Shown here piece after piece: positions 50,443 to 58,190 of a stretch of DNA of 64,000 bases. The stretch lies in NCBI GenBank assembly GCA_964563395.1, contig CAZLWK010000003.1, positions 137,127 through 201,126 on the forward strand, in the 5' to 3' direction. The notes below the pieces were generated by a model. The model worked only from the letters and a program-made list of their open reading frames with translations. It was not told where the DNA came from and made no database searches. The DNA is from JBEVOS01 sp964563395. Its GTDB lineage: Bacteria > Pseudomonadota > Alphaproteobacteria > Caulobacterales > Aquidulcibacteraceae. Each line of letters opens with the position of its first letter. Within the stretch, counting starts at the first letter, position 1. The translations under genes and the position numbers were made by a program.

Positions 50443-50883
50443 ATGCAGCTTCTTCTCAATCTCGCCCTCGCCACCGGCATGGTGGGCGTGACGGTGCTCA
50501 TTCATTTCTGGGGGCTATTGCTGCTCACGCGGGTGATGAGCGGCGCGCATCACCGCCTCAATTCGCAGGCCGAACGCACGCGCCAGGCGGCGATCGTGCT
50601 CATCGTCGTGTTCGGCGTGTTCGGCCTGCACACGGTGGAGATTTGGCTTTACGCCTCGCTCTATCTCTCGCTCGGCGAATTGGCCGGCTTTGAAGAGGCG
50701 CTCTATTTTTCGACTGTCACCTTCGCCAGCCTCGGCTATGGCGATGTGGTGCTCTCGCCGGCCTGGCGCGTCTTGAGCGGCATCGAAGCGGCGAACGGCG
50801 TCATTCTCACGGCCTGGTCGACCGCGTTCCTGCTCACCGTGACCAGCCGCCTCAAGCTGCTCGAACACGAATGGCTGGGCTGA
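50443..50883 (+). CDS. Two-helix potassium-channel-like protein
   Basis: 146 residues: an N-terminal hydrophobic helix (LLLNLALATGMVGVTVLIHFWGLLL), a second (AAIVLIVVFGVFGLHTVEIWLY), then a pore loop ALYFSTVTFASLGYGDVVLS with the GYGD selectivity filter, and a final helix (VILTAWSTAFLLTVTSRL). This is the ion_trans_2 pattern, probably forming tetramers. No regulatory domain is attached. Upstream, TTGAC, four bases and GTCAA make a small inverted repeat at 50393-50406 that could overlap a promoter. The gene interrupts the dnaX-ybaB-recR block. Confidence 0.88.
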   Translation: MQLLLNLALATGMVGVTVLIHFWGLLLLTRVMSGAHHRLNSQAERTRQAAIVLIVVFGVFGLHTVEIWLYASLYLSLGELAGFEEALYFSTVTFASLGYGDVVLSPAWRVLSGIEAANGVILTAWSTAFLLTVTSRLKLLEHEWLG

Positions 50884-50887
50884 TCGC

Positions 50888-52552
50888 TCAGCCGCACACC
50901 ACGCCAGAGCGCGCTTCCTTGTACGCGCCGTTCGCATAGGCGAGCGCGCCGTTCACCAGCACGGCCTCAACGCCAATGCTCTCGCGCACATAGCGCATGC
51001 CGGCGCCCGGCATGTCATAGACGGCGCGCTCTTCGCCGCGCGCGATCTTGTCGGCGTCGAACACGACGATGTCCGCCGCCATGCCGGGTTTGAGGCGCCC
51101 GCGATCCTTGAGGCCCCAGATATCGGCGGTGTCGGCGGTGATTTTCTTCACCGCTTGTTCAAGGCTCAGAACGCCGGCCTTGCGCACGAACTCGCTGAAC
51201 AGATAGCCGGTGTCGCCATAGGTGGAGAAGGACGCAAGGTGCGCCCCGCCATCGCTCGCGCCGATATGGACCAGCGGATGGGCCAGCATGGGGCCGACGC
51301 GCGCGGTGTCGTTATGGCCCGCGCTCTCCGCCAGCAGCGCCACGTCGAGGCCGTTTTCAAGCGAGATATCGATCAGCGCTTGCGCGACGCCTTGGCCGCG
51401 TTCTTTCGCGATGTCCGCCATGGTGCGCCCGACATAGGCGTCTGGCGCCGCATCGCCGCCGCGCACGACGAGACGGCCGAACATCGCCGCGCCGCCGTCG
51501 GGGCCGGAATCCTCGATCATCTTGGCGACAATCGCCGGATCGCGCAGCGAGGCGAGCCGCTGCTCCAGCGGCTGGCGCAGGATGCGCACCCAGCGCGGCA
51601 GGCGCGCGAGATAGAGCGAGGGATGCAAGAGCGAGAAGGAGATATCGATGGGGCGCGTCTGCATTTGCGGCCAAACGCGCGCGCCGCGCGCGGCATGCTC
51701 CTCCACGCGGGCGATGGCGCGCGGCGCATTGTCCGGCGCGGCGGCGGAATCGAACACCGGCGAGAACGTCGTCGGGATGTTGTGCTTCAAGGAAAGTTCC
51801 GCGAGCTGATCGATGCGCGCGATGGTGAGATCGATGTCGTAGAATTCCGGAACGATCTGCAGCATGCGCCCGCCCTCCTCGCCGAGCACCGCGGCGAGCG
51901 CGTCCAATTCATCGAATTGCGCATACCGGCTGGGCACGGGATGGCCGTGCTCATCCATGTCGACGAAGCTGGTGGAAAGCCCGATGGCGCCGGCGCGCAG
52001 CGATTGGCGCAAGACCTCCTGCATCGCCTTGATTTCATCGGGCCGCGCGGCGCGCTTTTGCGAGTCCGCGCCCATCACCCAAAGCCGGATGACGCTGTGG
52101 CCCACGAGCGGCGCCACATTGATGGAGAGGCCCGGCTCGATCGCATCGCGATAACCGGCGAAATCCTCCCAGGTCCATTTCGCGAATTCGTCGGTGAAGG
52201 CTTCGGGCGGCATTTCCTCGATCTGCTGGAACATGCCGATCACGGCCTTGCGGTCCTCCTTGCGCAGCGGCGCGAGCGAGAGCGAGCAATTGCCGGGCAC
52301 GATCGCGGTGATGCCGTGTTCGAGCGCGGGCTTGGCCGCGCCGTCCCACAGAATCTGCACGTCGAAATGCGTGTGCGGATCGATGAAGCCGGGCGCGACG
52401 ACGCGGCCGGCGGCGTCCAGCGTCTCGCGCGCTTGCCCTTCGATCGCGCCGATGGCGGCGATGCGTCCATCCTTCACGGCGACATCGCCCTTGAAGGCAG
52501 GGGCGCCTTCGCCGTCCACGACGAGACCGTTCTTGATGATGATGTCGAACAT
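50888..52552 (-). CDS. N-acyl-D-amino-acid deacylase / amidohydrolase
   Basis: 554 residues from the ATG at 52552, after AGGGAG. FDIIIKNGLVVDGEGAP opens the composite beta domain, PGFIDPHTHFDVQILWD carries the metal His residues, TAIVPGNCSLSL has the conserved Cys ligand of D-aminoacylases, and HIGASDGGAHLA supplies the catalytic Asp. These zinc enzymes of the amidohydrolase superfamily remove acyl groups from D-amino acids or related N-acyl compounds. It is the last gene of a three-gene unit with two small proteins of unknown function headed by a perfect palindrome. Confidence 0.92.
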   Translation of the reverse strand: MFDIIIKNGLVVDGEGAPAFKGDVAVKDGRIAAIGAIEGQARETLDAAGRVVAPGFIDPHTHFDVQILWDGAAKPALEHGITAIVPGNCSLSLAPLRKEDRKAVIGMFQQIEEMPPEAFTDEFAKWTWEDFAGYRDAIEPGLSINVAPLVGHSVIRLWVMGADSQKRAARPDEIKAMQEVLRQSLRAGAIGLSTSFVDMDEHGHPVPSRYAQFDELDALAAVLGEEGGRMLQIVPEFYDIDLTIARIDQLAELSLKHNIPTTFSPVFDSAAAPDNAPRAIARVEEHAARGARVWPQMQTRPIDISFSLLHPSLYLARLPRWVRILRQPLEQRLASLRDPAIVAKMIEDSGPDGGAAMFGRLVVRGGDAAPDAYVGRTMADIAKERGQGVAQALIDISLENGLDVALLAESAGHNDTARVGPMLAHPLVHIGASDGGAHLASFSTYGDTGYLFSEFVRKAGVLSLEQAVKKITADTADIWGLKDRGRLKPGMAADIVVFDADKIARGEERAVYDMPGAGMRYVRESIGVEAVLVNGALAYANGAYKEARSGVVCG

Positions 52553-52563
52553 GGGCGGCTCCC

Positions 52564-52779
52564 TCACAATATTTTCCGCCAGGATTGCCCGGCGAGGTCT
52601 TCGATGCGGTCGATCCCGCATTTGCGCATCAATTCGAACCCGATGGCGGCGTCGAGCACCACCGTCCCGACGATGCCGTTCTCGTACGCCACGCGCAGCA
52701 CGAGCTCGGCCTCGCCGTCATGGCCGGCGCCGATCTCGCCCGAGACGATCACCGCCTCCGCTGGCGCGGCCGCGCTCAT
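52564..52779 (-). CDS. Small protein of unknown function (71 aa)
   Basis: 71 residues. AVIVSGEIGAGHDGEAELVLRVAYENGIVGTVVLDAAIGFELMRKCGIDRIEDLAGQSWRKIL has a beta-rich start and helical end; no family is recognised. The ATG overlaps the stop of the 68-residue gene upstream (ATGA), and the deacylase starts 11 bases after its stop. Conserved operon position is the main evidence that it is real; it may be a small subunit or chaperone of the deacylase. Confidence 0.65.
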   Translation of the reverse strand: MSAAAPAEAVIVSGEIGAGHDGEAELVLRVAYENGIVGTVVLDAAIGFELMRKCGIDRIEDLAGQSWRKIL

Positions 52780-52982
52780 CGGCGCGGCGGCTCCACGAAC
52801 ACGACATCGCTGCCGAGCAGGAGGCCCGCCGGCTTGCGCAGCGCGGCGATGTGCAGGTTCCAGCTCTTGATCTTGTCGAGCGCGGCCTGAGGCGTCTCGT
52901 CCGGCAAGGCCCGCGCGGCGAACGCCTCCAGCGTTTCGTCCGGCAGCGCGTTCATCCAGCGGCGTTGCGGCGTCAGCGCCAT
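52776..52982 (-). CDS. Small protein of unknown function (68 aa), first gene of the deacylase operon
   Basis: 68 residues starting at 52982, with a strong AAGGGAGGGG leader directly after the 18-bp palindrome. TPQRRWMNALPDETLEAFAARALPDETPQAALDKIKSWNLHIAALRKPAGLL contains two DET repeats in an amphipathic helical region. The family is not recognised. Translation is coupled to the 71-residue gene by ATGA. A longer open frame to 53423 exists but would overlap the divergent M23 gene and the palindrome. Confidence 0.65.
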   Translation of the reverse strand: MALTPQRRWMNALPDETLEAFAARALPDETPQAALDKIKSWNLHIAALRKPAGLLLGSDVVFVEPPRR

Positions 52983-52994
52983 CGGCCCCTCCCT

Positions 52995-53012
52995 TTTAGA
53001 ACATGTTCTAAA
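52995..53012. promoter_or_regulatory. Perfect 18-bp palindrome (operator) before the deacylase operon
   Basis: TTTAGAACATGTTCTAAA reads the same on both strands, with no spacer. It lies 13 bases upstream of the ATG at 52982 and overlaps where the transcript would start. The core TAGAACATGTTCTA fits TnnAACnnGTTnnA, the palindrome described for KstR-type TetR regulators of steroid catabolism. The regulator is not identifiable from the sequence. Confidence 0.75.
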
Positions 53013-53138
53013 TCCGATGAACCACAGAGCCCGCCGCGCTTCAATGCTTCGCGTGGCGGCAGGTGCGGCGACGGGGGAGTTTAGATGACTCCGGGCGCGC
53101 CAAATCCTAATCTGCGTTAACTCTTTGGGGGCTGCGAC

Positions 53139-54011
53139 ATGGCTGGCTTTCTGCGCGGCGTCGCCTGGGGCCTTTTGCTGATCGCCGCCGGCTGGATGGT
53201 GGGCTCGATCTATCCCGCGCCGAGCCAATTGACCGCGCCGATCAAGCAACGGTCCGACGCCGCGCTCGCCCGCATCGATTTGAGCCCGGAAACGATCGAG
53301 CGGCTGCGCGCCTCGCTGTCCAAGGAGGAATATGCCGCGCTCACGGCGGATGCGGCGCGCTTCGCCGCGAGCACGGGCGGCGCGCTTATCGTGGAGCACG
53401 ACGCGGCGGCGCTGGCCGATCACGCCGACGCGCTCGCCGCCCTGCCCGTGGCGGCCGCCGCGCCAGCGGAAGCGGGCGCGGCCCCCTTTCCCGAGGCGCT
53501 CTCCTTATGCCCGCGCATGAGCGTGTCGAACGCGCCGGCCGCCGACGCCAATGGACGCGTGCGCGCGTACGCAATGCGCGTCTCGGTCAATGGACGTGCG
53601 CTCGCGGTTAATCCGACGCGCGGGGCGTGCCTCTCCTCCTCGTTCGGCCCGCGCGCGGGACGCACGCACAAGGGCGTGGACCTGCATTCCGGCGAAGGCG
53701 GACCGATCCTCGCCGCCGGCGACGGCGTGGTGATCGAAAAGAAGTATCGCGACGATTACGGCAACATGCTGCTGATCGACCATGGCGGCGGCGTCTATAC
53801 GCGCTACGCGCATCTCTCCAGCTTCGCCCCGCGCGTCCAGCTCGGCGCGGAAGTGAGCTCTGGCCAACAGATCGGCCTGATGGGCAACACCGCCGCCTAT
53901 CCGATCCCGATCCATCTGCACTACGAGGTGCTGCTGGGGGATTATTCCAATCCGCGCGGCTCATTCGGGCTGACGCCTGTGTCCCCGTTCGACTATCCCG
54001 CCGCGCCGTAG
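53139..54011 (+). CDS. M23-family metallopeptidase, membrane-anchored
   Basis: 290 residues. An N-terminal hydrophobic segment (GVAWGLLLIAAGWMVGSIY) acts as signal or anchor, then a helical linker region (about 30-105). The LytM domain shows H177-x-x-x-D181 (THKGVDLHSG), and H249-x-H251 (PIHLHYEV), the metal ligands and catalytic His, plus GNMLLIDHGGGVYTRYAHLS. It should cleave peptidoglycan cross-bridges or, if inactive, regulate amidases; all zinc-site residues are present, so activity is likely. GGGGGCTGCGAC precedes the ATG. It diverges from the deacylase operon. Confidence 0.9.
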   Translation: MAGFLRGVAWGLLLIAAGWMVGSIYPAPSQLTAPIKQRSDAALARIDLSPETIERLRASLSKEEYAALTADAARFAASTGGALIVEHDAAALADHADALAALPVAAAAPAEAGAAPFPEALSLCPRMSVSNAPAADANGRVRAYAMRVSVNGRALAVNPTRGACLSSSFGPRAGRTHKGVDLHSGEGGPILAAGDGVVIEKKYRDDYGNMLLIDHGGGVYTRYAHLSSFAPRVQLGAEVSSGQQIGLMGNTAAYPIPIHLHYEVLLGDYSNPRGSFGLTPVSPFDYPAAP

Positions 54012-54043
54012 CCGCGCGCGGGCGGAGGCGCTATCTCCTGGCT

Positions 54044-54658
54044 ATGCGCGCCAAATCGCAAATCGCCGCCCCTGAAATCGAAGCGCTGATCGCGCTCCTG
54101 GCCAAGGTGCCGGGGCTTGGCCCGCGCTCGGCGCGGCGCGCGGCGCTCCAGCTCTTGAAGCGCAAGGATCAGTTGATGACGCCGCTCGCGGCCGCGCTGG
54201 CGCTGGCGGCGGAGAAGGTCGCGCCCTGCGCGCGCTGCGGCATGCTGGACACGGCCGATCCGTGCACGCTGTGCACCGCGCCAGACCGCGACGATGGGCT
54301 GATCTGCGTGGTGGCGGAGGTGTCCGACGTGTGGGCGCTGGAGCGCGCGGGCGCGTTCAAGGGCCGCTATCATGTGCTGGGCGGCGTGCTCGCCGCGCTG
54401 GACGGCGTGCGCCCCGAGGATTTGCGTATCGCCAGCCTCGTCGCGCGCGCGAGCGAGCCGGGCGTGCGGGAAATCATCCTAGCGCTGACCGCCACCGTCG
54501 ATGGGCAGACCACCGCGCACTACCTGACCGAACGGCTTGCGCCGCTCGGCGTCGCGGTGACGCGGCTTTCGCACGGCGTGCCGGTGGGCGGCGAGCTCGA
54601 TCTGCTCGATGACGGCACGCTCTTCGCCGCGCTCTCCAGCCGACGGCCGTTTTCGTGA
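54044..54658 (+). CDS. recR: Recombination protein
   Basis: 204 residues from the ATG at 54044; the frame is open far upstream but that part lies inside the M23 gene. LIALLAKVPGLGPRSARRAALQLLK is the N-terminal HhH region, CARCGMLDTADPCTLC the zinc finger, VVAEVSDVWALERAGAFKGRYHVLGGVLA the Toprim domain and PVGGELDLLDDGTL the C-terminal ATP-binding-like motif. RecR works with RecO (and RecF) in loading RecA on gaps. Its stop overlaps the beta-helix gene (GTGA). Confidence 0.96.
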   Translation: MRAKSQIAAPEIEALIALLAKVPGLGPRSARRAALQLLKRKDQLMTPLAAALALAAEKVAPCARCGMLDTADPCTLCTAPDRDDGLICVVAEVSDVWALERAGAFKGRYHVLGGVLAALDGVRPEDLRIASLVARASEPGVREIILALTATVDGQTTAHYLTERLAPLGVAVTRLSHGVPVGGELDLLDDGTLFAALSSRRPFS

Positions 54659-55263
54659 GCGTGCGCATCGGCGACTTTGTCGCGCGGTGCGCCACGGGAC
54701 CGCTTGCGGATTTTTGCGCGCACGCGCCCTGGGACGTGACCAGCAATGCTGAGTCGATCGTGCGCGTGTTGATCCAGCGCCTGGACGGCGCATTTGAACG
54801 TTTGGGCGAGGCGCGTGTTCATGCCAGCGCGATCATCGAGCCGGGCGCCCAGATCAAGGGCCCTGCCTTCATCGGACCGAAGGTCTTCATCGCCGCGACT
54901 GCGTTGGTGCGCGGCGGCGTGTTCCTCGATCAGGGCTGCATCGACGGACCCGCCTGCGAACTCAAATCAAGCTTCGTGTTCGCCGGCTCGAAACTGGCGC
55001 ATCTGAACTTCGTCGGAGACTCGGTGATTGGCGAGGACGTCAATATCGAGGCCGGCGCGATGATCGCCAATTATCGCAATGAACGCGCCGACAAGCGCAT
55101 TCGCATTCGACGCGGCGCGGATTGGATCGACACCGGAATCGACAAATTCGGCGCGCTGATTGGCGATGGGGCCCGCATCGGCGCCAACGCCGTCATCGCG
55201 CCAGGCGCGCTTCTCGATGCCCGAACGATCGTTCCACGGCTTGCCTTGATCGATCAAGGCTGA
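54655..55263 (+). CDS. Left-handed beta-helix (LpxA-like) protein
   Basis: 202 residues, GTG start overlapping recR. The first 50 residues are helical; the rest is a hexapeptide-repeat beta-helix (ARVHASAIIEPGAQIKGPAFIGPKVFIAATALVRGGVFLDQGCIDGPACELKSS, then FVGDSVIGEDVNIEAGAMIANYRNERADKRIRI). The pattern resembles the acyltransferase halves of GlmU-like or UDP-sugar acyltransferases, without the nucleotidyltransferase domain. Substrate unknown; a role in cell-envelope sugar modification is plausible. pth follows 13 bases downstream. Confidence 0.83.
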   Translation: MSVRIGDFVARCATGPLADFCAHAPWDVTSNAESIVRVLIQRLDGAFERLGEARVHASAIIEPGAQIKGPAFIGPKVFIAATALVRGGVFLDQGCIDGPACELKSSFVFAGSKLAHLNFVGDSVIGEDVNIEAGAMIANYRNERADKRIRIRRGADWIDTGIDKFGALIGDGARIGANAVIAPGALLDARTIVPRLALIDQG

Positions 55264-55275
55264 TCAAAGCGGGCC

Positions 55276-55884
55276 ATGCTGCTCATCGTCGGCCTCGGCA
55301 ATCCAGGCGCCAAATACGCCAAGAACCGGCACAATGTCGGCTTCATGGCGGTCGAAGAGATCGCCGCCGCGCACCGGTTTGGGCCTTGGAAGAAGAAGTT
55401 TCAGGGCGAGATCGCCGAGGGCGCGATCGCCAGCGTGAAATCTCTCATCTTGAAACCGCAGACCTTTTACAACGAGGCCGGCCGCGCCGTGAACGAAGCG
55501 GCGAATTTCTACAAGATCGCGCCAGGAAGCGTCGTCGTCTTCTATGACGAGATCGACCTCGCGCCCGGGCGCTTCCGGATGAAAACCGGCGGCGGCGCGG
55601 CCGGCAATAATGGCGTGCGCTCCATCGCGGCTTGGATCGGGGAAGAGTTCCGCCGCGCCCGGATCGGCACGGGCCATCCCGGCGACAAGGACCTCGTGCA
55701 GGGCTATGTGCTGTCCGATTTCGGCAAGGCCGAGCGGGTCTGGCTTGAACCGCTCTTGACCGCCCTCGCCGGCGCCGCCCCCCTCCTCGCGGCCGGAGAA
55801 GACGAAAAATATCAAGGCGAGGTGCTGCGTCTCGCCCCCGCGCCCAAGGCTGACCCGCGCAAGCCACACGGATACACGGATTAA
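55276..55884 (+). CDS. pth: Peptidyl-tRNA hydrolase
   Basis: 202 residues. GLGNPGAKYAKNRHNVGFMAVEEIA contains the catalytic His region, KPQTFYNEAGRAVNEAANFY a conserved Asn, FYDEIDLAPGRFRMKTGGGAAGNNGVRSI the Asp and substrate Asn, and IGTGHPGDKDLVQGYVLSDFG the C-terminal lid. It frees tRNA from prematurely released peptidyl-tRNA and is essential in most bacteria. It ends with TAA at 55882-55884, immediately before the AT-rich promoter of a toxin-antitoxin module. Confidence 0.96.
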   Translation: MLLIVGLGNPGAKYAKNRHNVGFMAVEEIAAAHRFGPWKKKFQGEIAEGAIASVKSLILKPQTFYNEAGRAVNEAANFYKIAPGSVVVFYDEIDLAPGRFRMKTGGGAAGNNGVRSIAAWIGEEFRRARIGTGHPGDKDLVQGYVLSDFGKAERVWLEPLLTALAGAAPLLAAGEDEKYQGEVLRLAPAPKADPRKPHGYTD

Positions 55885-55911
55885 GTGTTGACACTGTATT
55901 GAGGATACACT
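55884..55911 (+). promoter_or_regulatory. Promoter and operator region of the PIN-type toxin-antitoxin module
   Basis: TTGACA (55888-55893) is a perfect -35. It lies in AGTGT-TG-ACACT, an inverted repeat (55884-55895), followed by TGTAT-TGAGG-ATACA (55895-55909). Two overlapping palindromes in AT-rich DNA right before the antitoxin ATG suit autorepression by the RHH antitoxin. No strong -10 is seen at ideal spacing (TAATGC at 17 bases). Confidence 0.6.
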
Positions 55912-55923
55912 AATGCTAATGGC

Positions 55924-56328
55924 ATGAATGTCACGATCACCCTCGATGACGCGCTCGCCGCGCGGGCGCGCGCTGAAGCGGATCGGGCGGGCAAGAGCCT
56001 CTCCCGCTACATCGCCGATTTGATCGCGGCCGAGGAAGCAAGGTTGCGTGCGGAGCGGGCGGCCGCCTTAAGCGCCTTCTTCGAAGTCGCCAAGGCCGTG
56101 AAAGTCGAAGGGCCCGCCTACAAGTTCAGCCGCGAAGAAATCTACGATGAAGCTCTTTCTCGATACGAACGTGGTGATTTACGGCTTGGATCCGCGCGAT
56201 CCGGAGAGGCAGGCGCGCTGCGCAGCGTGGCTGAGCCAGGCGGCGCAGACAAATTCGCTCACGATCTGTCCGCAGGTCTGCAACGAAACGCGAAGCGTCG
56301 CGGTCCGAAAGCTAAAGATAAGCCCTAG
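55924..56328 (+). CDS. Ribbon-helix-helix antitoxin with unusual C-terminal extension
   Basis: 134 residues as read. MNVTITLDDALAARARAEADRAGKSLSRYIADLI (1-34) is a standard CopG/RHH DNA-binding domain and the next 40 residues are a typical toxin-binding tail. Antitoxins of this kind usually end near residue 75-85. Here the frame continues for about 60 more residues inside the toxin gene (56147-56328), with Gly/Ala/Arg-rich sequence typical of an alternate frame. Either the stop was lost by mutation or indel, or the protein is truly extended. The overlap of 182 bases is far longer than the four bases seen elsewhere in this window. Confidence 0.75.
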   Translation: MNVTITLDDALAARARAEADRAGKSLSRYIADLIAAEEARLRAERAAALSAFFEVAKAVKVEGPAYKFSREEIYDEALSRYERGDLRLGSARSGEAGALRSVAEPGGADKFAHDLSAGLQRNAKRRGPKAKDKP

Positions 56329-56584
56329 GGAGGCGCATCGCGCCGTCCTAGGGCTTTTACCGTGGTGCACCGCGCCTTACGGGGCGGAGGAAATCCGTGA
56401 AGCGGTGCGCCTCGTCGAAAGATGGCGGCTGTCCTGGTGGGACGGGCTCTTGATCGCTTCGGCGCTCGCGGCCGGCTGCGACTATTTCATAACGGCGGAC
56501 GCGCAATCCGCGCCGGTGATCGAAGGTCTGCGCATCGTCGATCCCATGCGGCTTGACCCAAGCGAATTGCTCGGCGCGGCCTAA
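56147..56584 (+). CDS. PIN-domain toxin (VapC-like)
   Basis: 145 residues. MKLFLDTNVVIYGLDPRD opens with D6, E47 lies in QVCNETRSVA, D99 in SWWDGLLIAS and D118 in FITADAQ: the four acidic residues of PIN nucleases are all present. VapC toxins cut RNA, often tRNA or rRNA. The start at 56147 lies within the antitoxin reading frame. Codon use is slightly less GC-biased than that of the housekeeping neighbours. Its stop overlaps the convergent hypothetical gene by four bases. Confidence 0.92.
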   Translation: MKLFLDTNVVIYGLDPRDPERQARCAAWLSQAAQTNSLTICPQVCNETRSVAVRKLKISPREAHRAVLGLLPWCTAPYGAEEIREAVRLVERWRLSWWDGLLIASALAAGCDYFITADAQSAPVIEGLRIVDPMRLDPSELLGAA

Positions 56585-56904
56585 TCCTTGCCCCGGCGGA
56601 CCCGCTTTTGCCGGGAATCGCAGAGATTGGTGACCTTGCCGTTCACCCCCGCGCGCCGCATCGCCTCGATGGCGATCTCCATATCCCAGTGCGGCACGCG
56701 CAAGACCCGTTGTTCGGCGTTGGCGCTGCGCAGACGCTTCGCGGCGCGCTCCAGAATGACCACGTCGCCGGACCGCTGAACCTCGTACGCCTTCTTTCCA
56801 TCCTTCATGGATTTTTCGAGGCGCCGGCGCCGCGCCAAGGGCGGCTCGACCATCAGGTCCAGCTCGTCGCCGAACCAATCGTACGCACGTCGGCTGCGCG
56901 CCAT
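56581..56904 (-). CDS. Small basic hypothetical protein (107 aa)
   Basis: 107 residues with a strong CAAGGAGG leader before the ATG at 56904. ARSRRAYDWFGDELDLMVEPPLARRRRLEKSMKDGKKAYEVQRSGDVVILERAAKRLRSANAEQRVLRVPHWDMEIAIEAMRRAG is basic, partly beta, and ends in a Lys/Arg tail. It could bind nucleic acid. No family recognised. It sits between the PIN module and ychF. Confidence 0.65.
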   Translation of the reverse strand: MARSRRAYDWFGDELDLMVEPPLARRRRLEKSMKDGKKAYEVQRSGDVVILERAAKRLRSANAEQRVLRVPHWDMEIAIEAMRRAGVNGKVTNLCDSRQKRVRRGKD

Positions 56905-57031
56905 GGGCGGCCTCCTTGAGACGTTTCACTCAACGATTCGGGTACATGTGTTCGCAAAATTCGCCAAGCAGGCGGCGCCATGGCGTTGCAGCCGGGCATG
57001 GGCTAAGCCCCGCCGCGACAGGAGAGACGAC

Positions 57032-58129
57032 GTGGGATTCAAGTGCGGTATCGTGGGTTTGCCGAATGTGGGCAAGTCGACGCTTTTCAACGCCCTGACG
57101 CGGACCGCCGCGGCGCAGGCGGCGAATTATCCGTTTTGCACGATCGAGCCGAATGTCGGCGAGGTGGCGGTGCCGGAGCCGCGCCTCGCGAAGCTCGCGG
57201 CGATCGGCAAATCCAAGGAGATCATTCCGGCGCGGATGAATTTCGTCGACATCGCCGGCCTCGTGCGCGGCGCCTCCAAGGGCGAAGGGCTCGGCAATCA
57301 ATTCCTGGCGAACATTCGCGAATGCGACGCCATCGCCTATGTGCTGCGGTGTTTCGAGAATGACGACATCACCCATGTCGAAAACCGCATCGATCCGATC
57401 GCCGACCTGGAGACGGTGGAGACGGAGCTGATGCTGGCGGATCTGGAGAGTTTGGAGCGGCGCGTCGTCAATCTGGAAAAGAAGGCCAAGAGCGGCGACA
57501 AGGACGCGAAAGCCACGCTCGATCTGGTGCTGCGCGCCAAGACGCTCCTGGAGGACGGCAAGCCCGCGCGCCTGGTCAAGCGCAGCGCCGACGAGGAAAA
57601 GGCGTTCGCCATGCTGCAGCTGTTGACGGCCCTGCCCGTGCTCTATGTGTGCAATGTCGATGAAGGCGACGCCGCATCGGGCAACGCGCATTCGGCGCGG
57701 GTGGAGGCGCGCGCAAAGGCCGAAGGCGCCGCCTGCGTGATCATTTGCGCGCAAATGGAGGCCGAGCTCGCCGCGCTCTCGGATGAAGAGCAGGCCGAAT
57801 ATCTCGCCGCCGCGGGCCTCGAAGAGCCGGGCCTCACCAAGCTCATTCACGCGGGCTATGATCTTCTTGGCCTCGCCACCTATTTCACTGTGGGGCCCAA
57901 AGAAGCGCGCGCCTGGACGATCCACAAGGGCTGGACCGCCCCGCAAGCGGCGGGCGTGATCCATGGCGATTTCGAGAAAGGCTTCATTCGGGCCGAAACG
58001 ATCGCCTATGACGATTTCGTCGCGCTCGGCGGCGAGGCGGGCGCGAAGGACGCGGGAAAGATGCGCCTGGAAGGCAAGGAATACATCGTCCGCGACGGCG
58101 ACGTGATGCATTTCCGCTTCAATGCGTGA
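57032..58129 (+). CDS. ychF: Redox-regulated ATPase YchF (OLA1 family GTPase fold)
   Basis: 365 residues from the GTG at 57032, preceded by AGGAGAGACGAC; longer frame upstream is not coding. FKCGIVGLPNVGKSTLFNALT is the P-loop, YPFCTIEPNVG switch I, DIAGLVRGASKGEGLGNQFL the DxxG region and VLYVCNVDEGD the altered G4 motif (NVDE) that makes YchF prefer ATP. The C-terminal TGS domain includes IHKGWTAPQAAGVIHGDFEKGFI and MRLEGKEYIVRDGDVMHFRF. It binds ribosomes and takes part in stress responses. A good terminator follows at 58157. Confidence 0.96.
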   Translation: MGFKCGIVGLPNVGKSTLFNALTRTAAAQAANYPFCTIEPNVGEVAVPEPRLAKLAAIGKSKEIIPARMNFVDIAGLVRGASKGEGLGNQFLANIRECDAIAYVLRCFENDDITHVENRIDPIADLETVETELMLADLESLERRVVNLEKKAKSGDKDAKATLDLVLRAKTLLEDGKPARLVKRSADEEKAFAMLQLLTALPVLYVCNVDEGDAASGNAHSARVEARAKAEGAACVIICAQMEAELAALSDEEQAEYLAAAGLEEPGLTKLIHAGYDLLGLATYFTVGPKEARAWTIHKGWTAPQAAGVIHGDFEKGFIRAETIAYDDFVALGGEAGAKDAGKMRLEGKEYIVRDGDVMHFRFNA

Positions 58130-58156
58130 TCGCCTGATGACAAGACCACGCCGATT

Positions 58157-58178
58157 AAGTAGCGTCGCGCTACTTTTT
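58157..58178 (+). terminator. Rho-independent terminator after ychF
   Basis: AAGTAGCG, a TCG loop and CGCTACTT form an 8-bp stem, followed by TTT(T)GG. It is 27 bases past the ychF stop and 12 bases ahead of the next ATG, so it could also act on the downstream gene as an attenuator-like element. Confidence 0.7.
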
Positions 58179-58190
58179 GGGTGGGGACTC

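Noticed and set aside
52995..53012. Palindrome as a LexA (SOS) box
   Set aside because: GAACATGTTC resembles the Gram-positive LexA box, but alphaproteobacterial LexA sites are usually direct GTTC-N7-GTTC repeats, and no DNA-repair gene follows.
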